Positions 29,398 to 38,166 of a stretch of DNA of 64,000 nucleotides are shown one piece after another. A program made the position numbers and the translations under genes. The stretch spans positions 372,001 to 436,000 of the forward strand of contig NZ_JAJVKW010000008.1 of the NCBI RefSeq assembly GCF_024198255.1, read 5' to 3'. Source of the DNA: Myxococcus guangdongensis. GTDB lineage: Bacteria; Myxococcota; Myxococcia; Myxococcales; Myxococcaceae. Below the pieces are notes generated by a model that was not told where the DNA came from, did no database searches, and worked only from the letters and a program-made list of their open reading frames with translations. Numbering within the stretch: position 1 is the first letter of the stretch; each line of letters starts with the position of its first letter.

Positions 29398-31605
29398 TCA
29401 CAGGTTCTTCTTGAAGTGCTCCATCACGCGCTCCCACTGGCGCTGCTTCACCAGCGGGTCCGGGACCATGTGCGTCAGGCCGCTCAGGGGGAGCAAATCG
29501 TGCGGCTTGCCGGCGCGGAACAGGGCGTCGCTCAGCTTCAGCGTGTGGAAGAAGTAGACGTTGTCATCCGCGGTGCCGTGGATGAGCAGCAGCTTGCCGA
29601 TGGGCTTGTCCGCCTTGGCGTAGGTGAGCAGCGAGCTCTTCTCGTACGCCTCGGGGTGCTCCTGGGGCAGGCCCAGGTAGCGCTCGGTGTAGTGCGTGTC
29701 GTAGTCGAGCCAGTCCACCACCGGGGCGCCGGACACCGCGGCCTTGAAGACGTCCGGGCGCTTGAGCGCGGCCAGCGCGGACATGTAGCCGCCGAAGCTC
29801 CAGCCCTGGATGCCCACGCGGTTGATGTCCAGCTCGGGCAGCTCCTTGGCCAGGGCCTGGAGCGCGTCCACCTGGTCATCCAGCGTGACGGTGGCGAAGT
29901 CGTACTTCACCTCGCGCTCCCAGGCGGCGCCGCGCAGCGGGGTGCCGCGCACGTCGAACTTCACGACGAGGAAGCCCTGGTCCGCCATCCACTGGGACAT
30001 CAGGTGCGCGGCCATGCTGTGGTGCACCACGGTGGTGGTGGGGCCGCCGTAGATGTCGACGATGACGGGCAGCTTCTTGCCGGGCTTGAAGTCGCGCGGG
30101 CGGGTGATGGACGCCCAGTAGCGCTTGGGGCCCACCTGCCTGAGCTCCGTGTTGGGGACGAAGGGCGGCTCCTGCGCCACCTCGGGCAGCTGGCCCACGC
30201 GCGTGCCGTCCGCGCGCAGGACCTCCGTGCGGCTCATGCTCTTGAGGCTGGACGTGTTGACGACGAACACCCCGCCCTCGCGCGAGGCGGAGCCGCCCTC
30301 GATGCCCTCGCCGTTCTTCGTCACGCGCTCGGGCGCCCCGCCGTTCTTCACGCGCCACAGCGCGCTCTGCGTGGGGTTGGGGCCGCCGGAGAAGAACAGC
30401 GTGCGGTCCTTCTGCACGAAGCGCGACAGGCCGCGGAAGCCCGCGTCCGGCTTGACGATGCTCTTGTCGAGCGAGCCGTCGGCGCGGCGCAGCTCCACCT
30501 CCGGGCCGCCGTTGCGCTCGGTGTACCAGAGGAAGCCCGAGCCATCGTCCAGCCACAGCGGGAAGTCCTGGTCCAGGTTGAGCCAGGCCGAGTCCTTCTC
30601 CACCAGCAGCTCACGCGTCTTGCCCGTGGCCGGGTCGACGGAGAGCAGCTGCTGCTCCGTCTGGACGCGGTTCTGCACGAGGATGGTGAGCGGGCCGCCC
30701 TTGGGCCACACCACGGTGGCCAGGTACGGGTACTTCGCCGCGTCCCACTGCACCCACGTCGTCTTGCCGCCGGTGACGGCCGTGACGCCCAGGCGCACCT
30801 TGGCGTTGGGCTTGCCGGGGCGCGGGTACGCGAAGATTTCGCCGCCGCGCTCGGGGTGCATCACGTCGACGATGGTGAGCTTCTCCACCTCGGTGGTGTC
30901 GGACTCGGTGTAGGCGACGCGCCTGGCGTCGGGGCTCCACCAGTAGCCGGAGAAGCGGCTCATCTCCTCCTGGGCGACGAACTCGGCCACGCCGTGCGTC
31001 TTCTCGGCGGTGCCGCCCTTCGTCACGCGCTGCTCCTTGTTCGCCGCGACGTCGATTCGGTAGACGTCGTTCTCGCGGACGTAGGCCACCTGCTTGCCAT
31101 CCTGGGAGAAGCGCGGGTCCAACACGCCGGGGCCCGTCTTGAGCTCGGTCACCTTGCCGCTCGCGCGCTCGACCACGTAGAGCCGGCCGGAGAGCGGGAC
31201 GAGCAGGCGCGAGCCGTCGTCGGAAATCTGGTACGAGGTGAAGCCCCGGGCGCTGACGCGCATGCGCTCACGGCGGGCCTTCTCCTCGGGGGTGAGCGTC
31301 TCCTCGGTGCCCTTGAGCAGCGCCTCGGGGGTGAGGACCTCCTTCACCTCCCCGGTCGCCACGTCGAACGCGTAGAGCGTCTGGACGTTGGAGGTGGCCT
31401 GGGTGCGCAGGAAGAGGACCTGCTTCTCGTCCGGGGTGACCTTCACGCTCACCGGGCGGCCGCTGGAGAAGTTGCGGGTCTCCGACAGCTGCCTCAAGAA
31501 GGGGTCTTGCGAGTGCGCCGTCTGGGGCATGGTGAGGGGCTTCACTTCCTGGGCGAATACGGGCGCGCTCACGAAGATGAGCGCTGCGGTAAGGACCTGG
31601 CGCAT
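29398..31605 (-). CDS. Secreted S9 family peptidase (DPP IV-like)
   Basis: A 735-residue serine peptidase of the prolyl oligopeptidase clan, exported by a signal peptide (MRQVLTAALIFVSAPVFAQ). Residues about 40-480 form the DPPIV_N beta-propeller (many repeats starting D/G-x-L-Y/V), and the rest the alpha/beta hydrolase with the nucleophile Ser at about 603 in GWSFGGY, an Asp near 680 in HGTADDNVYF and His at about 712 in GLTHMV. It should release dipeptides after Pro or Ala from peptides in the periplasm or outside; secreted DPP IV-like enzymes suit a predator that digests prey protein. The ATG at 31605 has GGGAG about 11 bases upstream. Confidence 0.88.
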   Translation of the reverse strand: MRQVLTAALIFVSAPVFAQEVKPLTMPQTAHSQDPFLRQLSETRNFSSGRPVSVKVTPDEKQVLFLRTQATSNVQTLYAFDVATGEVKEVLTPEALLKGTEETLTPEEKARRERMRVSARGFTSYQISDDGSRLLVPLSGRLYVVERASGKVTELKTGPGVLDPRFSQDGKQVAYVRENDVYRIDVAANKEQRVTKGGTAEKTHGVAEFVAQEEMSRFSGYWWSPDARRVAYTESDTTEVEKLTIVDVMHPERGGEIFAYPRPGKPNAKVRLGVTAVTGGKTTWVQWDAAKYPYLATVVWPKGGPLTILVQNRVQTEQQLLSVDPATGKTRELLVEKDSAWLNLDQDFPLWLDDGSGFLWYTERNGGPEVELRRADGSLDKSIVKPDAGFRGLSRFVQKDRTLFFSGGPNPTQSALWRVKNGGAPERVTKNGEGIEGGSASREGGVFVVNTSSLKSMSRTEVLRADGTRVGQLPEVAQEPPFVPNTELRQVGPKRYWASITRPRDFKPGKKLPVIVDIYGGPTTTVVHHSMAAHLMSQWMADQGFLVVKFDVRGTPLRGAAWEREVKYDFATVTLDDQVDALQALAKELPELDINRVGIQGWSFGGYMSALAALKRPDVFKAAVSGAPVVDWLDYDTHYTERYLGLPQEHPEAYEKSSLLTYAKADKPIGKLLLIHGTADDNVYFFHTLKLSDALFRAGKPHDLLPLSGLTHMVPDPLVKQRQWERVMEHFKKNL

Positions 31606-31722
31606 GCGTAGTCGAACTCCCGCCGGCGGCGGGGCTCCTTTCACGGAAAGGTGCGGGGAAGCCTACACTCGGCCGCCGCGCAAGCTGAGCAAACCCGCGA
31701 CGGACGCGAGGATTCCCGAGGC

Positions 31723-32499
31723 ATGAAGACCGACGACGACGGCCTGCTCCACCTGCGCCTGGCGGGCGTCATCCGGCTGGGGCTGGGAGGCGGCCGGGGG
31801 CCGACGGACGCGTACGTCTTCGACCCCCACCGGCTCGCCCTGCCCTCCTGGGCCATGGCCCTGGGGGACTCCGGGCCCGCCGCGCTGCTCGTCACCCTGG
31901 ACCGCCACCTGGACGTGGTGGTGCCCCGGAGACCGGATGCGGTGCCGGACCGCTCGGCGGGCCTGCGAGCGCTGGACGAGCACGCCCGGTGGGAATTGGA
32001 CGTGCGCAACTACGACCACATCCTCGCGGCCATGGAGGCGGGGTTGGTGGGAGATGCCCTGTTCATCGCCCGGACGCGGCCCCGGGGCGCCTTCGCGGGA
32101 GACACCTACGTGGACACGCGGGGGCGCTCGCATCGACTGGTGGTGGTGCCCACCGTGGACCGCGCGTCCGAGGCGTGGAGCCGCCCCGCCCCGGGGGACG
32201 CGGTGCGAGACGTGCTCGAGGACGCGGAGCGGGTGCTGCTGGACGTGGACCTGGACTGCTTCACGTCGCTGAGCGACGCGGACCCGACGACGGTGCTGCC
32301 CTGGCCGCGCGCCATCATCCGCGAGTTCCTGCTGCCCGAGGGCTCCGAGTCCTTCTGGGACGCGGTGCTCCAGCGCGCGGTGGCGCTGACGCTCGCGAGG
32401 GAGCCGCACCACTGCGGCGGCCTGCTCGCGTCCGGAGCGCTGTTCCGGGACGCCGCCGAGGTGTTGTTCCGGGAGCTGTTGCGCGTCGAGCCGCCGTGA
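31723..32499 (+). CDS. UPF0489 family protein (arginase-like fold)
   Basis: A 258-residue protein of the UPF0489 family, thought to share the arginase/deacetylase fold. Two metal-type motifs are visible: LVTLDRHLDVV (an Asp-x-His pattern) and LLDVDLDCFTS (Asp-x-Asp), with a closing EPHHCGG. This would fit a binuclear Mn/Fe hydrolase of the ureohydrolase type, but no substrate is known. It is soluble with no signal peptide. Its start ATG 31723 follows GATTCCCGAGGC. It is convergent with the Omp85 gene (4 bases between stops) and divergent from the S9 peptidase. Confidence 0.75.
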   Translation: MKTDDDGLLHLRLAGVIRLGLGGGRGPTDAYVFDPHRLALPSWAMALGDSGPAALLVTLDRHLDVVVPRRPDAVPDRSAGLRALDEHARWELDVRNYDHILAAMEAGLVGDALFIARTRPRGAFAGDTYVDTRGRSHRLVVVPTVDRASEAWSRPAPGDAVRDVLEDAERVLLDVDLDCFTSLSDADPTTVLPWPRAIIREFLLPEGSESFWDAVLQRAVALTLAREPHHCGGLLASGALFRDAAEVLFRELLRVEPP

Positions 32500-32503
32500 G
32501 TGG

Positions 32504-34564
32504 CTACAGCGGTGAGTCGAGGAAGCTGGGACGCAGGTCCGTCACCTGTCCGCCGGCGAACGTGAAGCGGCTGCCGATGGGCGGCCGGTCGTCGTTGAGC
32601 ACGTAGCCGAAGTCGATGCGGAACGGATTGACGTTGAACTGGGGGAAGAGCAGGCGCAGGCCCACGCCCACGGACGTCACCATGTCCGGGCGGTCGTTCC
32701 ACGCGCTGCCCGAGTCGAGGAAGAGCACGCCGCCCACGTGCACGGTTTTGATGACCAGCGGCGCGGTGCGGTACTCCACGTTCACCAGCAACATCTTCCT
32801 GCCGGAGTATTCGTCGGCGGGCGCGCCGCGCAGGCCGTTGCCTCCGCCCAGCAGGGTAATCCGGTCGAACAGGTCATCGATGTTGATGTCCAACAGGCCG
32901 CGCGCGACGAAGCGGCCTCCGAACACCTTGGGCGACACCTGCGTGAGCTCCGCCGCCCAGTGGCGGTTGTTCCACGTCGCCGCGGCTCCCAGCTGCCGAC
33001 GGATGGAGCCCGAGGCCGCCACCGTGGTGAGCGCATCGCCCCAGCGCAGCCGGTAGCGCGCGGCGAGCCCCGCCTCGGCGAAGTGCGTGTCGTCATCGAA
33101 GACGGGGGGTGCGTAGCGCAGCGTCGCGGAGAGCCAGTGCCCCATCTGGTAGTCCTCGGAGAGGACGTAGGAGTCCACGTCGCGCAGGACTTCGTAGCGG
33201 GCCTCGAAGGCGCGCAGGGACATGGACACGTAGCCCGCGTCCTCGGCGCGCGGCAGGTAGTTGCTCCGGAACCAGTCGACCTGCGACTGCCCCAACATCG
33301 ACGACATCGGAGGGTCGTAGGCGTAGTGGTACGCGCCCACGGAGCCGCTCACGTTGACCTTGTAGCGCAGGCCGAAGGAGCGCGTGTACGAGGCCGCGCC
33401 GGCGACCTCCTCGGTGCGGTACACGTAGGGCACCGCCGGGCCACCGGGGAACGGGAGCTGCCAGATGTCCGCACCCCGGTAGACGCGGTTGGTCTCCACG
33501 TTCCACGCCACGGACGAGCTCACGCTCCACGGCGTCGACAGCGAGTACAGCGGCCGGCTCACGGAGACGCTGCCCCGGGAGCCCTCGGCCTGGCCGCTCT
33601 CACGTCCGATGATGATGGCGGCCGACTCGGTGAGCGACCAGCGGGAGCCCAGCACGCGCGGGTCCGTGTAGCTCTGGCCGAGGCTCAGCGTGTCCAGGCG
33701 CAGGATGAAGTCCACCGCGAGCTTCTTGCCCCGGCCCAGGAAGTTCTGCTCCGTGCCCTGCAGCCGCAGGTACTGGAGCAGCGAGCCCACCGCGGAGAAG
33801 TCACTGTTGAGCCGCAGCGACCAGATGTCCTTGGTGACGACGAGCAGCGACACCGTGCCGGGTGTCTTCCCGACGAGCGGGACGACGCGCACCACGGAGA
33901 ACAGGCGCAGTGAGCGCAGGTTGCGCGCCGTCTCCTCCGCGAGGCGCGTGGAGTAGGGCTGACCGAGCGGCAGCAACACCTCGCGGCGGACGACCTCGTC
34001 GCGGGTGCGCACGTGGAAGATGTTGAGGAAGTTCGGATACGGGTCGCTCTCGGCCACGACCTCCTCGGTGTCGACGAGCACGTCCGAGAGCGGCTTGCCC
34101 TCGGGCGAGGGGTCCACCTTGCGGCCATGACGGACGAGCGACTCGACGATGAGCGCCTCCTCGTAGTTCTCCTGCGGCAGCCCGGGCGCGCGGGCGGGCG
34201 GCGGCTCCACCGTGACTCCTTCCGGCTGCTCGCCCTGCTGTGTCGCGATGGGGGCATCCGGTGGCGGAGTCGCGACGACGGGAGCCGGCGTCTCGGAGAC
34301 GGGCTCTGGCTGCCTCGCGGCGAGCGCGTCCGGTGGCGGCGACGCGACGACGGGAGCCGGTGACTCGGAGACAGGCGCTGGCTGCCTCGCGACGAGCACG
34401 ACCGGTGGCGGCGACGCAACGACAGGGGCCGGTGTGTCGGAGACGGGCTCTGGCTGCCTCGCGGCGAGCAAGACCACTGGAGCCGGCCTCTCGGAGGCAG
34501 GCTCGGCCTGGAGTGGAGTCAGGGCGAGGGGAACGACGATGAGGGCAACCAGTGGTAGCGCCAC
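32504..34564 (-). CDS. Omp85/BamA-like outer-membrane protein with a Pro-rich N-terminal repeat
   Basis: About 686 residues. Signal peptide (VALPLVALIVVPLALTPLQA), then a Pro/Val/Ala-rich repeat region (about 30-110; three copies of a 24-residue unit), then POTRA-like segments (about 150-260; for example RREVLLPLGQPYSTRLAEET) and a C-terminal 16-strand-type barrel (about 270-686). The barrel ends in FRIDFGYVLNDDRPPIGSRFTFAGGQ, not with the typical terminal Phe of BamA. POTRA count is low, so it is more like a TamA/Omp85 paralogue than the essential BamA. GTG start chosen at the beginning of the export signal. Role by family: insertion or secretion of an outer-membrane or surface protein. Confidence 0.8.
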   Translation of the reverse strand: MALPLVALIVVPLALTPLQAEPASERPAPVVLLAARQPEPVSDTPAPVVASPPPVVLVARQPAPVSESPAPVVASPPPDALAARQPEPVSETPAPVVATPPPDAPIATQQGEQPEGVTVEPPPARAPGLPQENYEEALIVESLVRHGRKVDPSPEGKPLSDVLVDTEEVVAESDPYPNFLNIFHVRTRDEVVRREVLLPLGQPYSTRLAEETARNLRSLRLFSVVRVVPLVGKTPGTVSLLVVTKDIWSLRLNSDFSAVGSLLQYLRLQGTEQNFLGRGKKLAVDFILRLDTLSLGQSYTDPRVLGSRWSLTESAAIIIGRESGQAEGSRGSVSVSRPLYSLSTPWSVSSSVAWNVETNRVYRGADIWQLPFPGGPAVPYVYRTEEVAGAASYTRSFGLRYKVNVSGSVGAYHYAYDPPMSSMLGQSQVDWFRSNYLPRAEDAGYVSMSLRAFEARYEVLRDVDSYVLSEDYQMGHWLSATLRYAPPVFDDDTHFAEAGLAARYRLRWGDALTTVAASGSIRRQLGAAATWNNRHWAAELTQVSPKVFGGRFVARGLLDINIDDLFDRITLLGGGNGLRGAPADEYSGRKMLLVNVEYRTAPLVIKTVHVGGVLFLDSGSAWNDRPDMVTSVGVGLRLLFPQFNVNPFRIDFGYVLNDDRPPIGSRFTFAGGQVTDLRPSFLDSPL
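34257..34472. repeat. Three tandem 72-base repeats within the Omp85 gene
   Basis: Units start at 34257, 34329 and 34401, each 72 bases (24 codons), with the shared core CGGTGGCG...ACGACGGGAGCCGG and CTGGCTGCCTCGC on the plus strand. In the protein they give repeats of the type RQPEPVSDTPAPVVASPPP. The unit is in frame, so copy number may vary without breaking the gene. Confidence 0.9.
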
Positions 34565-35013
34565 CCCACCATCCTGGCATGCGCCGCATTCCTGGCGAGC
34601 ATCTTCATCGCGGGAAGCTCGGATGGCGCGGTCCGCCAACTTCACCTTTCCCTTGAGGTCCTGGCTGCCGCTCGGGCACGGGCCGCCAAGAGCCACGGAG
34701 CGCGGACAGCACCGCCACTTGCACGGAGGTCCTACCTTCGGCGCGAGCCATGGCAAGTCGCTTCGTTGGTCGCTGTCAGTCGAGCCACCCGACGGCCCCC
34801 CCCGTGTGAGCGCCGAATCCGAGGTGCGCGGCCCCACACGCCGTAGCAGCCCCCCTCCCCCGCTGGCGGTACGCCTCCTTCAGAAAACCTCGGGAAATGC
34901 CGCTGTAATACCGCGCGAAAGGTGGCGTCTTCCTCGATGAACGGTGGGTCGCGGCTCGTGGGTCCCCGAGCGCGCCCCTCCAGCACCATTCATTCCTGGA
35001 GGTCCCTGTCCCC
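34565..35013. other. Noncoding gap between divergent genes
   Basis: About 450 bases between the divergent Omp85-like and CDF exporter genes, expected to hold both promoters and leaders. No clear conserved gene, strong hairpin or regulator palindrome was seen. One minus-strand frame is open across part of it, but the composition is not protein-like. Confidence 0.5.
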
Positions 35014-35931
35014 ATGTCGGGTTCACACAGTCATGCGCCCACGTCGCACGGCCGAGCCTTCGCGCTCGGTGTCACCCTCAACCTGGCCTTCGTGGCCGTC
35101 GAGGCCCTCTACGGCTTCATCTCCGGCTCGCTGGCGCTGCTCGCGGACGCAGGCCACAACCTGAGCGACGTGCTGGGGCTCGTGCTCGCCTGGGGCGCCA
35201 GCATCCTCGCCCGGCGCGCGGCGACCGAGCGGCGCAGCTACGGCCTGCGCGGTGCCTCCATCCTCGCGGCCCTCTTCAACGCGCTCATCCTGTTGGTCGC
35301 CGTGGGCGCCATCGGCTGGGAAGCCATCCGCCGCTTCGGCGAGCCCGCGCCCGTCGCCAGCCTCACCGTCATGAGCGTCGCGGGCATCGGCGTCGTCATC
35401 AACACCGCCACGGCCCTGCTGTTCTGGAAGGGGCGCAAGAACGACCTCAACGTGCAGGGCGCGTTCCTCCACATGGCGGCCGACGCGGGCGTGTCGCTCG
35501 CCGTGGTGCTCAGCGGCGCGCTCATCTACTTCACCGGTCAGGCGTGGCTGGACCCGGTGGTGACGCTCGGCATCGCGCTGCTCATCCTCGTCAGCACGTG
35601 GAGGCTGCTGGTGGACTCCGTCAACCTCGCGCTGCAAGCCGTTCCCGCGAACATCGACCTGAGCGCGGTGCGAAACCTCATGACACAGGCGCCCGGTGTC
35701 GCCAGTGTGCACGACCTCCACGTCTGGGCCCTGAGCACCACCGAGTCGGCCCTCACCGCCCACCTCGTGGTGGAGGCGCCGTCCGGTGATGAGGCGCTCG
35801 TGCCCTCGCTGAAGGCTCGGCTGCACGACACGTTCGGCATCGAGCACGTGACGCTGCAGCTCGAGCCCGCGCTCGCCGCGACCTGCCACCCCTGCGGGCC
35901 CGGCGACACACGCCACGCCGCTTGCGCCTGA
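35014..35931 (+). CDS. CDF family metal (zinc/cobalt) exporter
   Basis: A 305-residue cation diffusion facilitator that exports Zn2+ (or Co2+/Cd2+) in exchange for protons. Six hydrophobic segments, then a cytoplasmic C-terminal domain. The transport-site residues sit in two membrane helices: Asp 45/His 48/Asp 52 in ADAGHNLSD, and His 153/Asp 157 in HMAADAGVS. The His pair with Asp indicates Zn specificity as in ZitB/CzcD. Short His-rich N-terminus (MSGSHSHAP). It ends with a Cys-His tail (TCHPCGPGDTRHAACA), an extra metal-binding element. A small DUF3703 gene follows 18 bases behind. Confidence 0.92.
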   Translation: MSGSHSHAPTSHGRAFALGVTLNLAFVAVEALYGFISGSLALLADAGHNLSDVLGLVLAWGASILARRAATERRSYGLRGASILAALFNALILLVAVGAIGWEAIRRFGEPAPVASLTVMSVAGIGVVINTATALLFWKGRKNDLNVQGAFLHMAADAGVSLAVVLSGALIYFTGQAWLDPVVTLGIALLILVSTWRLLVDSVNLALQAVPANIDLSAVRNLMTQAPGVASVHDLHVWALSTTESALTAHLVVEAPSGDEALVPSLKARLHDTFGIEHVTLQLEPALAATCHPCGPGDTRHAACA

Positions 35932-35949
35932 CACACATCGAGACCTCCC

Positions 35950-36294
35950 ATGACCCCGACACTGCGAACCCACTTCGACCTCGAGCTGCACCGCGCCGCT
36001 GAAGCCCATGCACGCGGAGCCCATCAAGACGCCTGGCGCTTCCTGGAGCGCGCTCACATCCTGAGCCAGGCGCATGCGTGGCCCCACCTGCGCGTCCACG
36101 GCGCCATGTTCCGGTGGGCCGTTCAACATGGCGACTGGCGGGAGCTGCTCGGACAGTTGCCGCGACTCCTCCTTGCCGCGCCGGGCTCGTGGTTCGGTCG
36201 CGCCCCACTGGGCAACACAGGCGGCGCCAACGTGGGCATCTTCACGCCCATGGACATCCCCGAGGACCTCCGCGCCATCCTGGACGCGCGTTAA
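35950..36294 (+). CDS. DUF3703 family protein next to the CDF exporter
   Basis: A 114-residue soluble protein of the DUF3703 family (helical, with the typical block FLERAHILSQAHAWPHLRVHGAM). Function unknown. In many genomes DUF3703 genes lie in metal-resistance operons beside czcD-type exporters, as here (18 bases apart), so a role in the same zinc or cobalt response is likely by context. Several His residues in the central block (HILSQAHAWPHLRVH) could bind metal, which is only a suggestion. Confidence 0.78.
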   Translation: MTPTLRTHFDLELHRAAEAHARGAHQDAWRFLERAHILSQAHAWPHLRVHGAMFRWAVQHGDWRELLGQLPRLLLAAPGSWFGRAPLGNTGGANVGIFTPMDIPEDLRAILDAR

Positions 36295-36427
36295 CTCCCC
36301 GCGTCGAGCTGACGTCCCGCGTCGAGCCCCCCGCAATGAATCCGTGACGGACGCGGCACGAGATGCGGGCATGGACTGGCGCTAGGCTCCCGAGCAGGTG
36401 GATTCCCGCCACCGGGGGGCACGCTTC

Positions 36428-37333
36428 ATGACCGCGTCGGACACCGCGCACCGTCAGCCATCATCCCGTCTGCCGAAGTCACTGCCGGAGCTGCAAGCGC
36501 TGCGAGCATGGCGCGAACCCATCTCCGGCCCCGCGAGCTTCCACGTCGAGCCGACGGACATCTTCGTCGCCACCTATCCCAAGTGCGGAACCACGTGGAC
36601 GCAGCAAATCGTCCACGGGCTGCGCACGCGCGGAGACATGAACTTCGAGGAGATCTCCCTCGTCGTCCCGTGGCACGAGAGCCCACCTCTCCCAGGCGTC
36701 GACCTCGCGGGTCCCCAGGTCGCTCGCCCCCGCGCGTTCAAGACGCACCTGCATTGGGAGCGGGTGCCGAAGGGCGGGCGCTACATCTACGTGATGCGAG
36801 ACCCGGCGGACACGCTCACGTCCTTCTACCACTACGTGAATGGCTGGATGTTCGAGCCCGACTCCGTCAGCGTGGAGGAGTTCTGCTTCGGCATCTTCCT
36901 GAAGGACGCGCGCTTCGGCCGCTACTGGGAGCACCTGCGCGCCTGGTGGAACGTGCGTGAGCGCGACGACGTACTGCTCCTCGCCTACGAGGACATGAAG
37001 GAGGACCTGGAGTCAGCGGTCCGCCGCATCGGCGCCTTCATGGGTGTCCACCTGGACGACGCGCTCGTCGCGCTCGTGACGAAGCAGTCCACCTTCGAGT
37101 TCATGCACGCGCACGAGTCCCAGTTCGACGACCACCCGACGACCGAGGCCGTCAATCGGCTCACCGCGCTCCCACCCGAGATGCAGACCACCAAGGTCCG
37201 AGCGGGGCGCGTGGGAGACTCCTCGGAGCTGTCCGCGTCGGTGCACGCCGTGCTCGCCGAGACCTGGCGCGCGGACATCGGGGTGCCCCTCGGCATCCCC
37301 TCCTATGCCCGGATGCGCCAGCAGCTACGCTAA
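36428..37333 (+). CDS. Sulfotransferase (PAPS-dependent)
   Basis: A 301-residue cytosolic-type sulfotransferase domain protein that moves a sulfonate group from PAPS to a hydroxyl or amine. The 5'-phosphosulfate loop is TYPKCGTTWTQQIV; the 3'-phosphate site contains RDPADTLTSFYHYVN; a catalytic His follows in the FKTHLHWERV region. It resembles eukaryotic SULT1-type enzymes, as found in several myxobacteria. The acceptor is unknown. ATG 36428 is chosen (GGGGGG upstream). Its stop is 8 bases from the stop of the next, convergent sulfotransferase-like gene. Confidence 0.85.
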   Translation: MTASDTAHRQPSSRLPKSLPELQALRAWREPISGPASFHVEPTDIFVATYPKCGTTWTQQIVHGLRTRGDMNFEEISLVVPWHESPPLPGVDLAGPQVARPRAFKTHLHWERVPKGGRYIYVMRDPADTLTSFYHYVNGWMFEPDSVSVEEFCFGIFLKDARFGRYWEHLRAWWNVRERDDVLLLAYEDMKEDLESAVRRIGAFMGVHLDDALVALVTKQSTFEFMHAHESQFDDHPTTEAVNRLTALPPEMQTTKVRAGRVGDSSELSASVHAVLAETWRADIGVPLGIPSYARMRQQLR

Positions 37334-37341
37334 CCCCAGGC

Positions 37342-38115
37342 TCAAGCCCGGACGATTCGCTCGTAGCCCAGCGCCTCCAGCACGTCCTCATGGCCCGCGA
37401 GCGCGGCGTTGATTTCATCCAGGTCCGCGGCGCTCATGCGCCCGAGCGAGTCCCCGTTGAAGTCACGGATGGTGCTGTGCTCGCCCATGATGTCGAACGC
37501 GCGGCCGACATCCAGTCGCCCCAGCTCCGGGATGTACTCGAGGATTCGCGCGGCGATGGTCTCCGGCGACTGACAGAGGTCCTCGTAACGGAAGAAGAGC
37601 GAGCCCTTGAGCACCGCGCGGTTGCGGAGCTGCAGCCGACTGGAGCGCACCCAGTGCGCCGTCGCGGTGGACAGCGGATAGCCACGCTTGCGCCGCACGC
37701 CCTCCGCGAAGGCGTACGGACTGCGCACCGAGACAAGGAACCGCGCGGGCGCGAACTGCTCCTGCAACAGTGGCGCGGCCATCACCATGGGAGGGCTCTT
37801 CTCCACGAGCACCGCCTTGCGCAAATCCCACGCGCGATGCCAGACGGCCTTGATGCGCTCCCAGTGGTAGCGCTGGGGGTCCGCGAACTTCGCCTCGTTC
37901 GTCGTCCAGTTGCGAAGCTCGTCCGACTCGGTGTCGGGGATGGGCATCGCCTCCGGGTCATCCCGGTGCACCAGCCACTGGCCCTCGTGGTTCATCGAGT
38001 CGAACACGGAGACCTGGTCCGACGTGGCCAACAGCCGCACCAGCAACGTGCTGCCGCTGTTGTTCGGACAGATGACGAATGTGTAAAGCGGCGACTTCCG
38101 CACCACCTGCTCCAC
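37342..38115 (-). CDS. Second sulfotransferase-family protein, divergent subfamily
   Basis: A 257-residue protein with a sulfotransferase-like P-loop (ICPNNSGSTLLVRLL) and the conserved VEKSPP (3'-phosphate) and SVRSPYAFAEG blocks, but otherwise unlike its convergent neighbour. The layout is that of the Sulfotransfer_3 type. It would use PAPS if functional; no acceptor can be named. Both sulfotransferases are tail-to-tail with 8 bases between, and they are too different to be a recent duplication. Start is the ATG at 38115. A 50-base gap separates it from the MFS gene read in the same direction. Confidence 0.78.
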   Translation of the reverse strand: MEQVVRKSPLYTFVICPNNSGSTLLVRLLATSDQVSVFDSMNHEGQWLVHRDDPEAMPIPDTESDELRNWTTNEAKFADPQRYHWERIKAVWHRAWDLRKAVLVEKSPPMVMAAPLLQEQFAPARFLVSVRSPYAFAEGVRRKRGYPLSTATAHWVRSSRLQLRNRAVLKGSLFFRYEDLCQSPETIAARILEYIPELGRLDVGRAFDIMGEHSTIRDFNGDSLGRMSAADLDEINAALAGHEDVLEALGYERIVRA

Positions 38116-38166
38116 GAATCACCCCCGGGGACGGAGCGCAGGCGTCTCACGAATCGTACCCCCACG

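Noticed and set aside
34257..34472. Regular repeats that could suggest a CRISPR array or satellite
   Set aside because: Units are 72 bases with no spacers and are in frame inside the Omp85-like gene; they code for a Pro-rich protein repeat.
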